DNA of 8,848 nucleotides from an uncultured Verrucomicrobiales bacterium. Its GTDB lineage: Bacteria > Verrucomicrobiota > Verrucomicrobiia > Verrucomicrobiales > Akkermansiaceae. A program made the position numbers and the translations under genes. The notes below the pieces were generated by a model. That model was not told where the DNA came from. It did not search any database and saw only the letters and a list, made by a program, of their open reading frames with translations. The stretch covers positions 1-8,848 of the forward strand of contig CALBVA010000037.1 of NCBI GenBank assembly GCA_937969125.1, read 5' to 3'. How positions within the stretch are numbered: the first letter of the stretch is position 1; each line of letters starts with the position of its first letter. Positions 1-7,707 of this stretch are shown here, piece after piece.

Positions 1-369
1 GGTGTCGCTCATCTCGGTCAGCGTATTCGGAAATTCGAAACGCTCAAGCACGGGAAGTGATGGACCGGGAATCAGTAGCTCTGAGTGAAGACATTTTCTC
101 AGAATTTCTGGGACTGGAGCCATTTATCGAGATACTCGATCTCCACGATGGTGTCGGCGCTTTCGCGCTGGATGGTTTCATTGAAGCTGAGAAAAGGCGG
201 GGAGCTCGAAGTCAATGCCTTCGATAACCAGGTGATCGGAGAGGGGAACGTGGGTGGCCAAGCTTTCGATCGATTCGTAGAGGTCATCGGATTCGACGTA
301 GTTATTACCGGTGTGGATGCATCAGTTGTCGATGCGCCAGATGCGGAGGGCGTCTGATGGAGGAGTTGT
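1..369 (-). pseudogene. probable decayed or frameshifted gene, function unknown
   Basis: No intact gene covers this stretch, but the minus strand reads like protein in pieces. In one frame, from about 369 down to 190, it reads SDALRIWRIDN, then a TGA at 322-324, then NNYVESDDLYESIESLA and LVIEGIDFELPAFSQL before a stop. A second frame continues with NETIQRESADTIVEIEYLDK and ends in TGA at 99-101. The first frame is open again from about position 120 to the window edge (LLIPGPSLPVLERFEFPNTL). These acidic, hydrophilic segments look more like real coding sequence than antisense noise, and they follow directly after the symporter stop on the same strand. No canonical start codon precedes the first segment in its frame. 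Possible explanations are a pseudogene, base-calling errors in the assembly, or one dead gene followed by the start of another beyond the edge. I do not recognise the family. Confidence 0.4.
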
Positions 370-370
370 T

Positions 371-2179
371 TTAGGAAGGATTGGTTCGGATGGATTTCCA
401 GGTTCGGATAAGAATGATGCCGAGAATCGTGGTTGGGATTCCGAAGGCTGCGGCGTGGCCCATTCGTCCGTAGATCAAAGAGCCGGAGGTGAACATCACG
501 CCGTAAACGGTGAGGCTGGCGAGGAGGGCGCAGATAAGGCCGAGTGGGACATCCCAGTATCTATCGTCGCTTTCTGGAGAGTTGTCCTCGAGCTCGCATG
601 CTTTGCGTACTTTTGACCAACCAGGACCGCCGGGGCGCACTTTGCGGTAGAACTTGAGAAGAGTCTCCTGATCGGTCTGCTTGGTGAAAAAGGCTGTCGT
701 GATCCAGGCCGTAGTGGTAATCGCGACCGGGAGCACGGTGGAGGTAATGGTCCACGGCAAGGAGCTTTCGCCCGCAGAAATACCGAAGGTGAAAATACTA
801 GCGACTATGAGAGAGACCACCATCGCCACGATTTCGGTGGTGGCATTGATCCTCCACCAGAACCAACGGAGGATGTAAATGGCACCGGTTCCTGAACCGA
901 GGAGAAGCAGGAGCCGGAAGCCTTGTCCGGCGTCGGTGAGGATCATTCCGAGACCGCTGCCTAGAAGTAACATCAGAACGGTGGAGATTCTCCCCGCGCG
1001 GACGAGCTCTTTCTCGGTCGCTTCAGGGTTCAGAAAGCGTTTGTAGAAGTCATTGACCAAGTATGAAGCGCCCAGATTCACCTGGGTGGACATGGTGGAC
1101 ATAAAGGCCGCGATCAGGGAGGCCGCGACGAGACCGAGAAGACCGGGAGGCAGCAGAGTCAACATGGCAGGATAAGCTGCATCATCCCGGATAATGGAGG
1201 GATCGGCATCGGGGAAGGCTTGCTGGATCGAGTCCACGGTTGGGAAAACCAGGAGCGAGGCCAGGGCAATGAGGATCCAAGGCCAGGGCCGCAAAGCATA
1301 GTGGGCGATGTTAAAGAAGAGAGCAGCACCCATCGAGTGTCGTTCGTTTTTTGCCGAGAACATGCGCTGGGCAATATATCCTCCACCTCCGGGTTCGGAT
1401 CCGGGGTAGTAGGAAGCCCACCATTGGACAGCGAGGGGGATCAGCATGAGGGGGATCCAGACTTCGGCCTTTCCGAAGTCGGGAAACATTTCCATTTTCG
1501 CGATCACCTTCTCGTTGGCGAGCATAGCATTTAGGCCACCGACCTGTTCGTGATTGACGAGGTAAATGGCGGCCCAGATTGAGCCAATCATCGCCAGGCC
1601 AAACTGCACGAAATCGGTGAGAATGACCCCCCGTAATCCGCCGAGAGAGCTGTAAATGGCGACCACGACCCCGGCCCCGAGGAGGGTTTGCCAAGGCTCA
1701 ATTCCCAAAACGATGGTGCCGAATTTAATGGCGGCGAGGCTCACTGCGCCCATGACCAGGACGTTGAAGACGAGTCCCAGATAGAGGGCGCGAAAGCCTC
1801 TCAGAAAGGCGGCCTGCTTACCGCTGTATCGGAGTTCGTAGAATTCGACGTCAGTCATCACCCCTGCGCGACGCCAAAGCTTGGCAAAGACATACACGGT
1901 CAGCATTCCCGAGAGGAGGAAAGACCACCATCCCCAGTTCGCGGAGACACCATTCTCGCGGACGAGGCCAGTGACCAGATTCGGCGTATCGATCGCGAAT
2001 GTCGTGGCGACCATGGAGACTCCGAGGAGCCACCAGGGCATGTTTCGCCCGGAGAGGAAGAATTCCGAAGAACTCTTCCCTGCCTTCCGGCCCGCGTAGA
2101 GGCCGATGCCGAGTGAGACGGCGAAGAAGGTGACAATGATGATCCAGTCGAGGAAATCGAAAGTGACGTTTGCGATCAA
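371..2179 (-). CDS. sodium:solute symporter (SSS/SLC5 family)
   Basis: This 602-residue inner-membrane protein should couple sodium entry to uptake of a small solute; the substrate cannot be read from the sequence. The first helix lies at about 11-30, followed by FFLSGRNMPWW (40-50) and the TM2 segment ATTFAIDTPNLVTG. Family hallmarks follow: GGLRGVILTDFVQF (180-193) and AAFMSTMSTQVNLGASYLVN (357-376). In the second motif the Ser/Thr pair at 364-365 aligns with the Na2 sodium-site residues of SSS transporters. A glycine-rich loop, YYPGSEPGGGGYIAQRM (257-273), and a hydrophilic stretch near 500-540 before two more C-terminal helices are typical of the longer, about 600-residue SSS subgroup of PVC and Bacteroidota genomes. 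The start is a TTG at 2177-2179. An in-frame TGA lies eight codons upstream and no ATG fits, so TTG is the only reasonable start. It sits 76 bases downstream of proS on the same strand. Sugars, sialic acids or organic acids are all possible substrates. Confidence 0.93.
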   Translation of the reverse strand: MIANVTFDFLDWIIIVTFFAVSLGIGLYAGRKAGKSSSEFFLSGRNMPWWLLGVSMVATTFAIDTPNLVTGLVRENGVSANWGWWSFLLSGMLTVYVFAKLWRRAGVMTDVEFYELRYSGKQAAFLRGFRALYLGLVFNVLVMGAVSLAAIKFGTIVLGIEPWQTLLGAGVVVAIYSSLGGLRGVILTDFVQFGLAMIGSIWAAIYLVNHEQVGGLNAMLANEKVIAKMEMFPDFGKAEVWIPLMLIPLAVQWWASYYPGSEPGGGGYIAQRMFSAKNERHSMGAALFFNIAHYALRPWPWILIALASLLVFPTVDSIQQAFPDADPSIIRDDAAYPAMLTLLPPGLLGLVAASLIAAFMSTMSTQVNLGASYLVNDFYKRFLNPEATEKELVRAGRISTVLMLLLGSGLGMILTDAGQGFRLLLLLGSGTGAIYILRWFWWRINATTEIVAMVVSLIVASIFTFGISAGESSLPWTITSTVLPVAITTTAWITTAFFTKQTDQETLLKFYRKVRPGGPGWSKVRKACELEDNSPESDDRYWDVPLGLICALLASLTVYGVMFTSGSLIYGRMGHAAAFGIPTTILGIILIRTWKSIRTNPS

Positions 2180-2255
2180 GATGAGACGATTTCGGTTATA
2201 TCAAAGTCTGTCGGTCTCCATGGCTCGTGGCGAGCGCAAAAACATGAGACGCCGT

Positions 2256-3776
2256 CTAATAACTCCGGCCCCAAAGTGCGCGGGAGGTGGTGGGCTTGCC
2301 CGTGAGAAGGCAGTTCGCCTCCGCTTCGTCCTGCTTTTCATTTGGCAGGCAACGGATGGTGATCTTCAGCCGCTTGGACAATTCCTCCTCTTCCTCGCGA
2401 GATCCTGCCCAAGGGGTGAGGAGCCAGCCGGGGTTCTCATTAGACTCCGCCCAGTGCTTTTCAAAGTCCGCCATGTCGCTGCACTTGGTGATGTTCTCAT
2501 CGCGGAAGGTGCGGGCACGGTCCAAGAGGGAATGGTGGACGGAATCGAGAGTCTCCACGACTTCGCGGAGGAAGACTTCCTTTTCGAGGAAGGATTTTTC
2601 GTTGGCGGGTTGGTCGCGGCGTTGGAGGCAGACCTTGCGCTCCTCCATATCGCGGGGTCCGATTTCCACACGAAGGGGAACTCCTTTTTTGATCCATTCC
2701 CATTTCTTCACGCCGCCACCGAGGTCGCGGGTGTCGACTTTGACCCGGAGGTTTTCACCGGCATAGACCTGCTCCCGCAGGCGGGTGGCGAGGGCCTCGC
2801 AAGCATCGATGATGGCATCGCGTGATTCGGGCTTCGGAGTGACAGGAACGATGACGATCTGTTGGGGCGCGACGCGGGGAGGAAGGACGAGGCCGTCATC
2901 ATCCGAGTGCGCCATGATGAGCGTGCCCACGAGTCGTGTTGAGACGCCCCACGAGGTCGTATGGACGTGCTGTTCCTTGTTATCACGATCAACGAAGGTG
3001 ATATTTTGGGCCTTGGCAAAGTTCTGCCCGAGGTAGTGGGAGGTGCCGGCCTGGATGGCTTTCTTATCCTGCACCATGGCCTCGACGGTGAGGGTGGATT
3101 CAGCGCCAGGGAAGCGTTCGGCCTCCGTTTTTTCACCCATGATCACGGGGATGGCGAGGAGGTCGCGCAGGGCATCCGAGTAGAGCTGATGGATCATGTG
3201 GGTCTCTTCCAGAGCTTCCTCCTTCGTCTCATGAGCGGTGTGCCCTTCCTGCCAGAGGAACTCGGCGGTGCGTAGGAAGAGGCGGGGACGCATTTCCCAG
3301 CGCATGACATTGGCCCATTGGTTAATGAGCAGGGGGAGGTCGCGGTAGGACTCCACCCAGCGGGCGAAGGCTGCTCCGATGATGGTCTCGGAGGTGGGTC
3401 GGACGACGTAGGGCTCGGTGAGCTTTCCGGCGGGAATCATGCGGGTCTTGCCATTTTCATCTTTCTCGGCCTCGAGGCGATGGTGAGTGACGACGGCGCA
3501 CTCGGTGGCGAAGCCTTCGGCATGCTCGGCTTCTTTCTCTAGGTAGGAAAGGGGGATTAAAAGCGGGAAGTAGGCGTTTTCATGGCCTGTGGCCTTGAAG
3601 CGGGTATCGAGGTAGCGTTGAATGGCTTCCCAAATGGCGAAGCCCCACGGCTTGATGACCATGCATCCACGGGTTTCGGAATTTTCAGCGAGATCGGCGT
3701 TGCGGACGACTTGCTGATACCACTCGGGGAAGTTCTCCGAGCGCGTGGGTGTGATTGCAGATTTGGGCTTTGCCAT
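2256..3776 (-). CDS. proS: prolyl-tRNA synthetase, archaeal/eukaryote-like type
   Basis: This class IIa aminoacyl-tRNA synthetase attaches proline to tRNA-Pro in the cytoplasm. It has 506 residues, the normal length of the short archaeal-like ProRS, and lacks the inserted editing domain of the long E. coli type. The catalytic core shows the RPTSE signature (126-130) and motif 2 (RWEMRPRLFLRTAEFLWQEG, 159-178). GTSHYLGQNF (244-253) and motif 3 (TTSWGVSTRLVGTLIMAH, 273-290, with Arg281) follow. The HGTP anticodon-binding domain runs from about 305 to 405 and includes KGVPLRVEIGPRD (364-376). The C-terminal domain ends in tyrosine, the residue that in family structures folds back to the active site. 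Oddly, that domain keeps only Cys476 and Cys489, so the four-cysteine zinc site of many relatives appears lost (CLLTG replaces a CxxCG-like pair). The gene starts with ATG and has no Shine-Dalgarno sequence. It lies 86 bases after the TPR gene. Confidence 0.97.
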   Translation of the reverse strand: MAKPKSAITPTRSENFPEWYQQVVRNADLAENSETRGCMVIKPWGFAIWEAIQRYLDTRFKATGHENAYFPLLIPLSYLEKEAEHAEGFATECAVVTHHRLEAEKDENGKTRMIPAGKLTEPYVVRPTSETIIGAAFARWVESYRDLPLLINQWANVMRWEMRPRLFLRTAEFLWQEGHTAHETKEEALEETHMIHQLYSDALRDLLAIPVIMGEKTEAERFPGAESTLTVEAMVQDKKAIQAGTSHYLGQNFAKAQNITFVDRDNKEQHVHTTSWGVSTRLVGTLIMAHSDDDGLVLPPRVAPQQIVIVPVTPKPESRDAIIDACEALATRLREQVYAGENLRVKVDTRDLGGGVKKWEWIKKGVPLRVEIGPRDMEERKVCLQRRDQPANEKSFLEKEVFLREVVETLDSVHHSLLDRARTFRDENITKCSDMADFEKHWAESNENPGWLLTPWAGSREEEEELSKRLKITIRCLPNEKQDEAEANCLLTGKPTTSRALWGRSY

Positions 3777-3785
3777 AACGGGCGG

Positions 3786-3801
3786 AGGATTGATGAATCC
3801 T
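3786..3801 (-). repeat. small inverted repeat before proS
   Basis: A perfect 6-base stem, AGGATT-CATC-AATCCT on the minus strand, has a 4-base loop and lies 9 bases upstream of the proS ATG. It could form a small hairpin in the 5' leader of proS or serve as a weak binding site. It has no U-run, so it is not a terminator. The stem is short enough to arise by chance. Confidence 0.3.
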
Positions 3802-3862
3802 GCGCTGAGGCAAAGCGAAATCCAGCGGGATTAGGCGAAAGAATTGCTGACAATGAGCATCC

Positions 3863-6307
3863 TTATTCGACGCCGGTAGTCTTATTCTCCTCGGCGTTCT
3901 CTTCCTTGGTGGGAGTGCGGATAAAGGGTTTCCAGTGGGGGAAGGCATCCCGAAGCTTCCTCTCAAAGCGATCTGCCTTATCGGCTTCATTGAGATTTCG
4001 AGCGGCAATGGCTCCTCCTGCGAGGGCGCGGGGCTGGAGGACGGGATCATCGGGGACCATTTCGATGGTGAGTTCGAAGTTGGCGAGGGCCTCGACCCAG
4101 CTTTCCCGCTGCAGGGCGACTTCGCCGAGGATGAGTCGCAAGCCAGCGACGTGGGCGCCGGGGGCATCGAGAGCAAGGCCAGCCTTGGCGGTGGACTCAG
4201 CCGTCTTAAAGTCCTGCATGCCGAGAAGGGCTTCTCCGAGGTCGAGGTGGGCATCGGCCTCCCACTTCGGCTCCTGCTTTTGGCGGAGGAGGAGTTCACC
4301 GGTCTGGCGGGCTTCTTCGTAGAGTCCTGTCTTATTTTGAGCCTTGGCGAGGGTGCGCCAGATCGCGATTTCGGTCTTTTGGGGCTTCTTGAGATCAGTG
4401 GCGCGCTGGAGGTAGTCCGCAGCTTCGGCATGCTGGCCGTCATGGAACATCTGCACGCCGAGCCATGAGAGCATGTATGGCGGGATGGTCTTGTAGGGCG
4501 CGGTTTTAAAGATTTCCTGGAGTGCAGTGTGCAGGGCGAACTTATCCCGCTGAGCGAAGGCGGTGAGGGCGAGAATATTACCGACGGGAAGGCTGTAAAA
4601 CTCCGGAACCAGTTCGCGGCCCTTGCGTGTGTAGGCAGGGACATTTTCGAATTTCTTCAGCTGGTAAAAGCCCCACCCGATCCAGTAGTTCGCGTTGGCG
4701 ATAGTGTCCTTCGGAAGATCTTGAAACTCGGAGAGGAGTCTGCGGTAGCGGACAATCATTTCCTCATATTTCTTATCCTCACGTAGGGCGCGGGCGCTGC
4801 CCTGCAGGGCGAGAGCGGTCGTTTCCGGAGATGAGTTGAGATTGGCTGCAGCCTCAAATCCACGGAGGGCGGAGGCTCGGTCACCGAGCTTCATCTGGGA
4901 CTGCGCTCGTTTGCAGAGGGCGACGGCTTTTCGCGGATCCTCTGGAAAATCAGCAATAAAGCGACCGAAGCTCTGGATCGCGCCGTCGTGTTGGCCGGAT
5001 TCGCTGAGGCTCCAGCCGCGTTTGTAGAGGAGCTCGGGTAGGAAAATTTGAGGGATATCGTTATCCTTCACCCGGTTGAAGGCGGTGGCGGCCTGCTCGT
5101 AGTTGCGGTTGTTGTAGTAGGTCTCGGCCTTCAAGAATCGGGCAATTTGCATGCGCTTATCGTTCCAATGTTTTTTCCCGTAGAATTCGAAGAAGACAGT
5201 CACTCGCTCGGCGAGCCCAGGATGGGCCAGCTGATAATCACAAAGGAGACATTGATAAGAGGATTCAAAGGCGATGTCGGTGTTCGGGAGAGCGCGATCG
5301 ACTCGACGATAGGCGGCGCGGGCGGCGGAGTATTTCTCTAGGTTGAAGTAGGCTTCTCCGGCGCGCCAGCAGCGGCGGGCCTCGACCTTGCCACGTGCTC
5401 GGAAGTCTCCCAATTCGTAGAGTTGCACCACCTCATCGTATTTCTTTTTTCGGGTGTAGAGTCCCATCAGGGCTGTTTGGGCCTTGGCCTTGTTGGTGGC
5501 GAGGTGCTTGCGCTGTTCATCGGTTAGAGACGGATGGCTGGCCGGCATCTCCAGGATGGAGCGAAGGTGGGTTTCCGCGACATCGTCCTGTCCCAGCTCG
5601 GCTGCAGCCAGGCCGGTGTAGAAGAGGGCTTGGGAGCGGTAGTTGCTCTTGGTGTCATCGCTGAGCAGGGGAGCGAGGATTTTCAAGGCCACCTCATATT
5701 GCTCGGCCTCGAAGTATTGATAACCGAGCATGAACCGTGCCCAGTCTTTATAGGGATGATTGCGGGCTTCCACAATACGGCGTAGAGCGGTGACTACGGC
5801 CTCGCTTCGCTTTAGCTTCATGAGGCATTGGACCTGTTTGGTCAGGGCGTTGTGCCGGAGGTTTTCCTGATCGAGGTGGGAGGCTGCGATGGCGAAATAC
5901 TTGGCCGCATTGGCCCAATCCTGCTCGACATAAGCGAGATAGGCGAGTTGTCGGGCCGCGCTGCCGACATAGGATCCCTTTTTATGTCGGGAAATGACTG
6001 TTTCGTAGGTCCGCTTGCATTCTTCCACCTTTCCGAGGGTCTGGCGCGCGTGGCCGAGGTGGAAGCGGGCGGCCGGAGCGTGTTTTGAACGCGGGTAGGT
6101 ATTGAGGAATTTCACATAGAGCCCGATGACGTGATTCATGTAGCGGCCCTTTTCATAAGTGTCTTGTTCGCGTCGACCGGCGGCGTAGTAGCGCTCGGCT
6201 TCATTGAAGCGCAGGGTCTCCGCCGATTCCTGAGCAGCCAGTTGAGCGGGGGCCAGAGTGAAAAGGAGGGCTGCGAATACGAGCCGCAAAGGAAGTCGTG
6301 CGAACAT
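3863..6307 (-). CDS. exported TPR-repeat protein, 814 residues
   Basis: The N-terminus is a Sec signal peptide: a basic start (MFARLPLRLV), a hydrophobic core at 10-20 and a likely cleavage after the AQLAA segment near residue 25. The mature protein is therefore periplasmic or on the outer surface. Nearly all of the rest is helical tetratricopeptide repeats. Units can be picked out at about 78-110, 115-147, 190-252, 311-338, 392-456, 460-490, 498-530, 645-675, 690-715 and 723-755, with the usual small-residue and aromatic pattern (for example ARFHLGHARQTLGKVEECKR). The last 20 or so residues are a charged tail rich in Glu and Lys. TPR arrays are protein-binding scaffolds; there is no catalytic domain, and I cannot name a partner. 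The first part (30-110) resembles the YfiO/YbgF style of envelope TPR protein, but the length is far greater. The ATG at 6305-6307 is chosen because it gives the signal peptide. proS follows on the same strand after 86 bases. Confidence 0.85.
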   Translation of the reverse strand: MFARLPLRLVFAALLFTLAPAQLAAQESAETLRFNEAERYYAAGRREQDTYEKGRYMNHVIGLYVKFLNTYPRSKHAPAARFHLGHARQTLGKVEECKRTYETVISRHKKGSYVGSAARQLAYLAYVEQDWANAAKYFAIAASHLDQENLRHNALTKQVQCLMKLKRSEAVVTALRRIVEARNHPYKDWARFMLGYQYFEAEQYEVALKILAPLLSDDTKSNYRSQALFYTGLAAAELGQDDVAETHLRSILEMPASHPSLTDEQRKHLATNKAKAQTALMGLYTRKKKYDEVVQLYELGDFRARGKVEARRCWRAGEAYFNLEKYSAARAAYRRVDRALPNTDIAFESSYQCLLCDYQLAHPGLAERVTVFFEFYGKKHWNDKRMQIARFLKAETYYNNRNYEQAATAFNRVKDNDIPQIFLPELLYKRGWSLSESGQHDGAIQSFGRFIADFPEDPRKAVALCKRAQSQMKLGDRASALRGFEAAANLNSSPETTALALQGSARALREDKKYEEMIVRYRRLLSEFQDLPKDTIANANYWIGWGFYQLKKFENVPAYTRKGRELVPEFYSLPVGNILALTAFAQRDKFALHTALQEIFKTAPYKTIPPYMLSWLGVQMFHDGQHAEAADYLQRATDLKKPQKTEIAIWRTLAKAQNKTGLYEEARQTGELLLRQKQEPKWEADAHLDLGEALLGMQDFKTAESTAKAGLALDAPGAHVAGLRLILGEVALQRESWVEALANFELTIEMVPDDPVLQPRALAGGAIAARNLNEADKADRFERKLRDAFPHWKPFIRTPTKEENAEENKTTGVE

Positions 6308-6351
6308 GGAACTAAGGGTGTGTGCCGGGGGTGGAGAGGCTCAACAGCGGG

Positions 6352-6380
6352 AAAATGGCATGCCTTCCTTCAAAGATCAA
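6352..6380 (-). promoter_or_regulatory. possible sigma70-type promoter for the TPR gene
   Basis: On the minus strand, TTGATC (6380-6375) and CATTTT (6357-6352) are separated by exactly 17 bases. They match four of six and three of six bases of the bacterial -35 and -10 consensus. They lie about 45 bases upstream of the TPR start in the divergent gap. The match is weak and this is an inference. Confidence 0.2.
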
Positions 6381-6459
6381 TCTTTCCGGTTCTGCGGATC
6401 GGCGAGGCTGTGGAAGCTGTTTTCTTGCAGGTTGTCAGCAAGGTCGATATCGAAGCGGT

Positions 6460-6762
6460 ATGGAACATCACGTTTATTTCTGGCTGAATGAGGACCGCAA
6501 AAATGAGGTCGACATCCAGGCTTTTGAAGAGGGGATTCGGTCGCTGTGCGAATCTCCGAATATCGCCTCATCCCACTGGGGCAAGCCCGCCTCCACCGCC
6601 GAACGTCCGGTCACCGACCACTCGTGGAGCTATGGCATCTCCTTGAAGTTTGATTCCATGGAGGATCACGACCGTTATCAGGAAGGAGATGTTATTCACG
6701 ATCAGTTCATCGCCGATTTCAAGGACTGGTGGGCCAAAGTCCTCGTGATGGATCTCGCGTAA
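6460..6762 (+). CDS. Dabb-domain (stress-responsive A/B barrel) protein
   Basis: This 100-residue cytoplasmic protein fits the Dabb family of ferredoxin-like dimeric barrels. It starts with a beta strand (MEHHVYFWLNED), then a helix with AFEEGIRSLCESPNI and the central GKPASTAERPVTDHSWSYGI. Next come a strand, SLKFDSMEDHDRYQEGDVIH, and a closing helix-strand, FKDWWAKVLVMDLA. Length and order match the family (about 95-105 residues). Members act in varied ways and this one has no assigned reaction. The reading frame is open further upstream, to 6322, but that extra N-terminus has no family character, so the ATG at 6460 is preferred. GAAG about 5 bases before the ATG is at best a poor ribosome-binding site. 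The gene is divergent from the TPR gene and followed by a hairpin, so it is probably monocistronic. Confidence 0.85.
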   Translation: MEHHVYFWLNEDRKNEVDIQAFEEGIRSLCESPNIASSHWGKPASTAERPVTDHSWSYGISLKFDSMEDHDRYQEGDVIHDQFIADFKDWWAKVLVMDLA

Positions 6763-6778
6763 GATCCTGAAAATAAAC

Positions 6779-6807
6779 GAGGGCAGGGGAATTGGACCCC
6801 TACCCTC
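6779..6807. terminator. hairpin after the Dabb gene, likely terminator
   Basis: The arms GAGGGCAGGGG and CCCCTACCCTC form an 11-base stem with one C-A mismatch and a 7-base loop, starting 16 bases after the Dabb stop. On the plus strand the following bases are only loosely T-rich. On the minus strand the stem is followed by GTTTATTTTC, a better T-run. It could therefore stop transcription in both directions and insulate the divergent pair from the genes to the right. A second, shorter stem, CGGGC-GGA-GCCCG, lies at 6834-6846. The rest of the gap to 6972 shows nothing firm. Confidence 0.55.
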
Positions 6808-6972
6808 ATCTGGATTATCTGCTTTGATTTCCACGGGCGGAGCCCGCTTCAACCGATGACAAATTAGAAGCCTACTCCGCCGCCGCAAGGGGAAAGTGTG
6901 TTTGTTTCATGAATTATTTGATCAATCGCCCCGTATCATTGGCCTGACCGCTGGAAAACCAGCACTCCGGCC

Positions 6973-7614
6973 ATGACTCCACTTCGTTCTTCAATCGCCG
7001 CCCTTGCCGTAATTATCCTCGCCCTGCCTCTGTCGGCAGCCCCGCAGCTGGATCTTGAAAAACTCGGAAAGTCTCTCGGCGGCTGGACAGGTAAAGGAAA
7101 GAAGGCTGCGAAGTATGAAGTGTCCGGCTCGCGCTACCGCAGTTGGAAGCCCGAGGTCACCCCGACGCTCGAGGGCGGGATCTTCGTCTCGATCCGCATC
7201 GATCACCTCCGTGGGCTTCTCGCCTCAGACGATCACGCCAGCCTCGAAGTCACTTTCGATAAAGACGGGAACATTGTCTCCGCCCGCAGTACCATTGCGC
7301 TTCAGGGAAAGCGGGTGACCAGTGATCTGATCGAGAGCTCCAGTAAGTTTGGGGCCTCGGTGGTGGGCATGGAGCGGGCTGCGAAGATCGGGACCGAGAT
7401 GGTTTCCAGTATCTCTGCAAAAATTCTTCGAGAGAATATCAAAGAGCCGGGCCGGGTCTCCTTCCCTGCCGTCCTGCAGCATCAATACAACCTTCTCGCT
7501 CTCTCACTAAAGTCTTCGGAGGGGGAGGGGAGCGTCACCGGTGAGGATAAAGGGAAAACGCAAAATCAAAAGAAACCTGCACCACTCGTCATCGATTCCC
7601 CAAAGGGCAAGTGA
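6973..7614 (+). CDS. exported hypothetical protein, 213 residues
   Basis: I do not recognise this family. A Sec signal peptide is clear: MTPLRSSIAALAVIILALPL with a likely cleavage after SAA near residue 23. The mature part begins LDLEKLGKSLGGWTGKGKKA. It then shows alternating beta-type segments (GGIFVSIRIDHLRGLL, 69-83; ASLEVTFDKDGNIVSARSTI, 89-108), followed by helical segments from about 115 to 180. The last 33 residues (181-213) are a low-complexity, charged tail rich in Gly, Lys, Glu and Pro. There are no cysteines in the mature protein, no lipobox and no haem motif. The gene lies 160 bases upstream of actA on the same strand, but the operator-like palindromes between them suggest separate control. 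ATG at 6973 is chosen because it gives an intact signal peptide; no Shine-Dalgarno sequence is visible. Confidence 0.75.
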   Translation: MTPLRSSIAALAVIILALPLSAAPQLDLEKLGKSLGGWTGKGKKAAKYEVSGSRYRSWKPEVTPTLEGGIFVSIRIDHLRGLLASDDHASLEVTFDKDGNIVSARSTIALQGKRVTSDLIESSSKFGASVVGMERAAKIGTEMVSSISAKILRENIKEPGRVSFPAVLQHQYNLLALSLKSSEGEGSVTGEDKGKTQNQKKPAPLVIDSPKGK

Positions 7615-7707
7615 TCCTGCGGCGATGACGGCCATATTCGGCAGGAATAATTTCCGCCAGAATCTCATAAATTTGCTGATTTTACCGTGGTTCGGAGGCT
7701 TCGGTGG

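Noticed and set aside
2217..2258. Small stems after the proS stop (AGAC-GGC-GTCT followed by CATGTTTTT, and GCTCG-CCA-CGAGC) as a terminator between proS and the symporter
   Set aside because: The stems are only 4-5 base pairs and the T-run is displaced. They are too weak to call.
3685..4644. Long minus-strand open frame (319 codons) overlapping the TPR gene end and the proS start
   Set aside because: Its product is full of Ser, Pro and Arg with no domain character, and it overlaps two well-supported genes in another frame. It is a by-product of GC-rich codon use.
6322..6459. Upstream extension of the Dabb gene by 46 codons
   Set aside because: The extra residues show no similarity to the family, no signal peptide and no domain. 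The family's first strand begins at the ATG at 6460.
6911..6939. TATCAT preceded by AT-rich DNA as a promoter for the 213-residue protein
   Set aside because: No acceptable -35 element lies at 16-18 bases. The nearest TTGATC is only 10 bases away.
7615..7646. TCCTGC...GCAGGA inverted repeat after the 213-residue gene as a terminator
   Set aside because: Six-base arms with a 20-base loop and no T-run do not make a convincing terminator.
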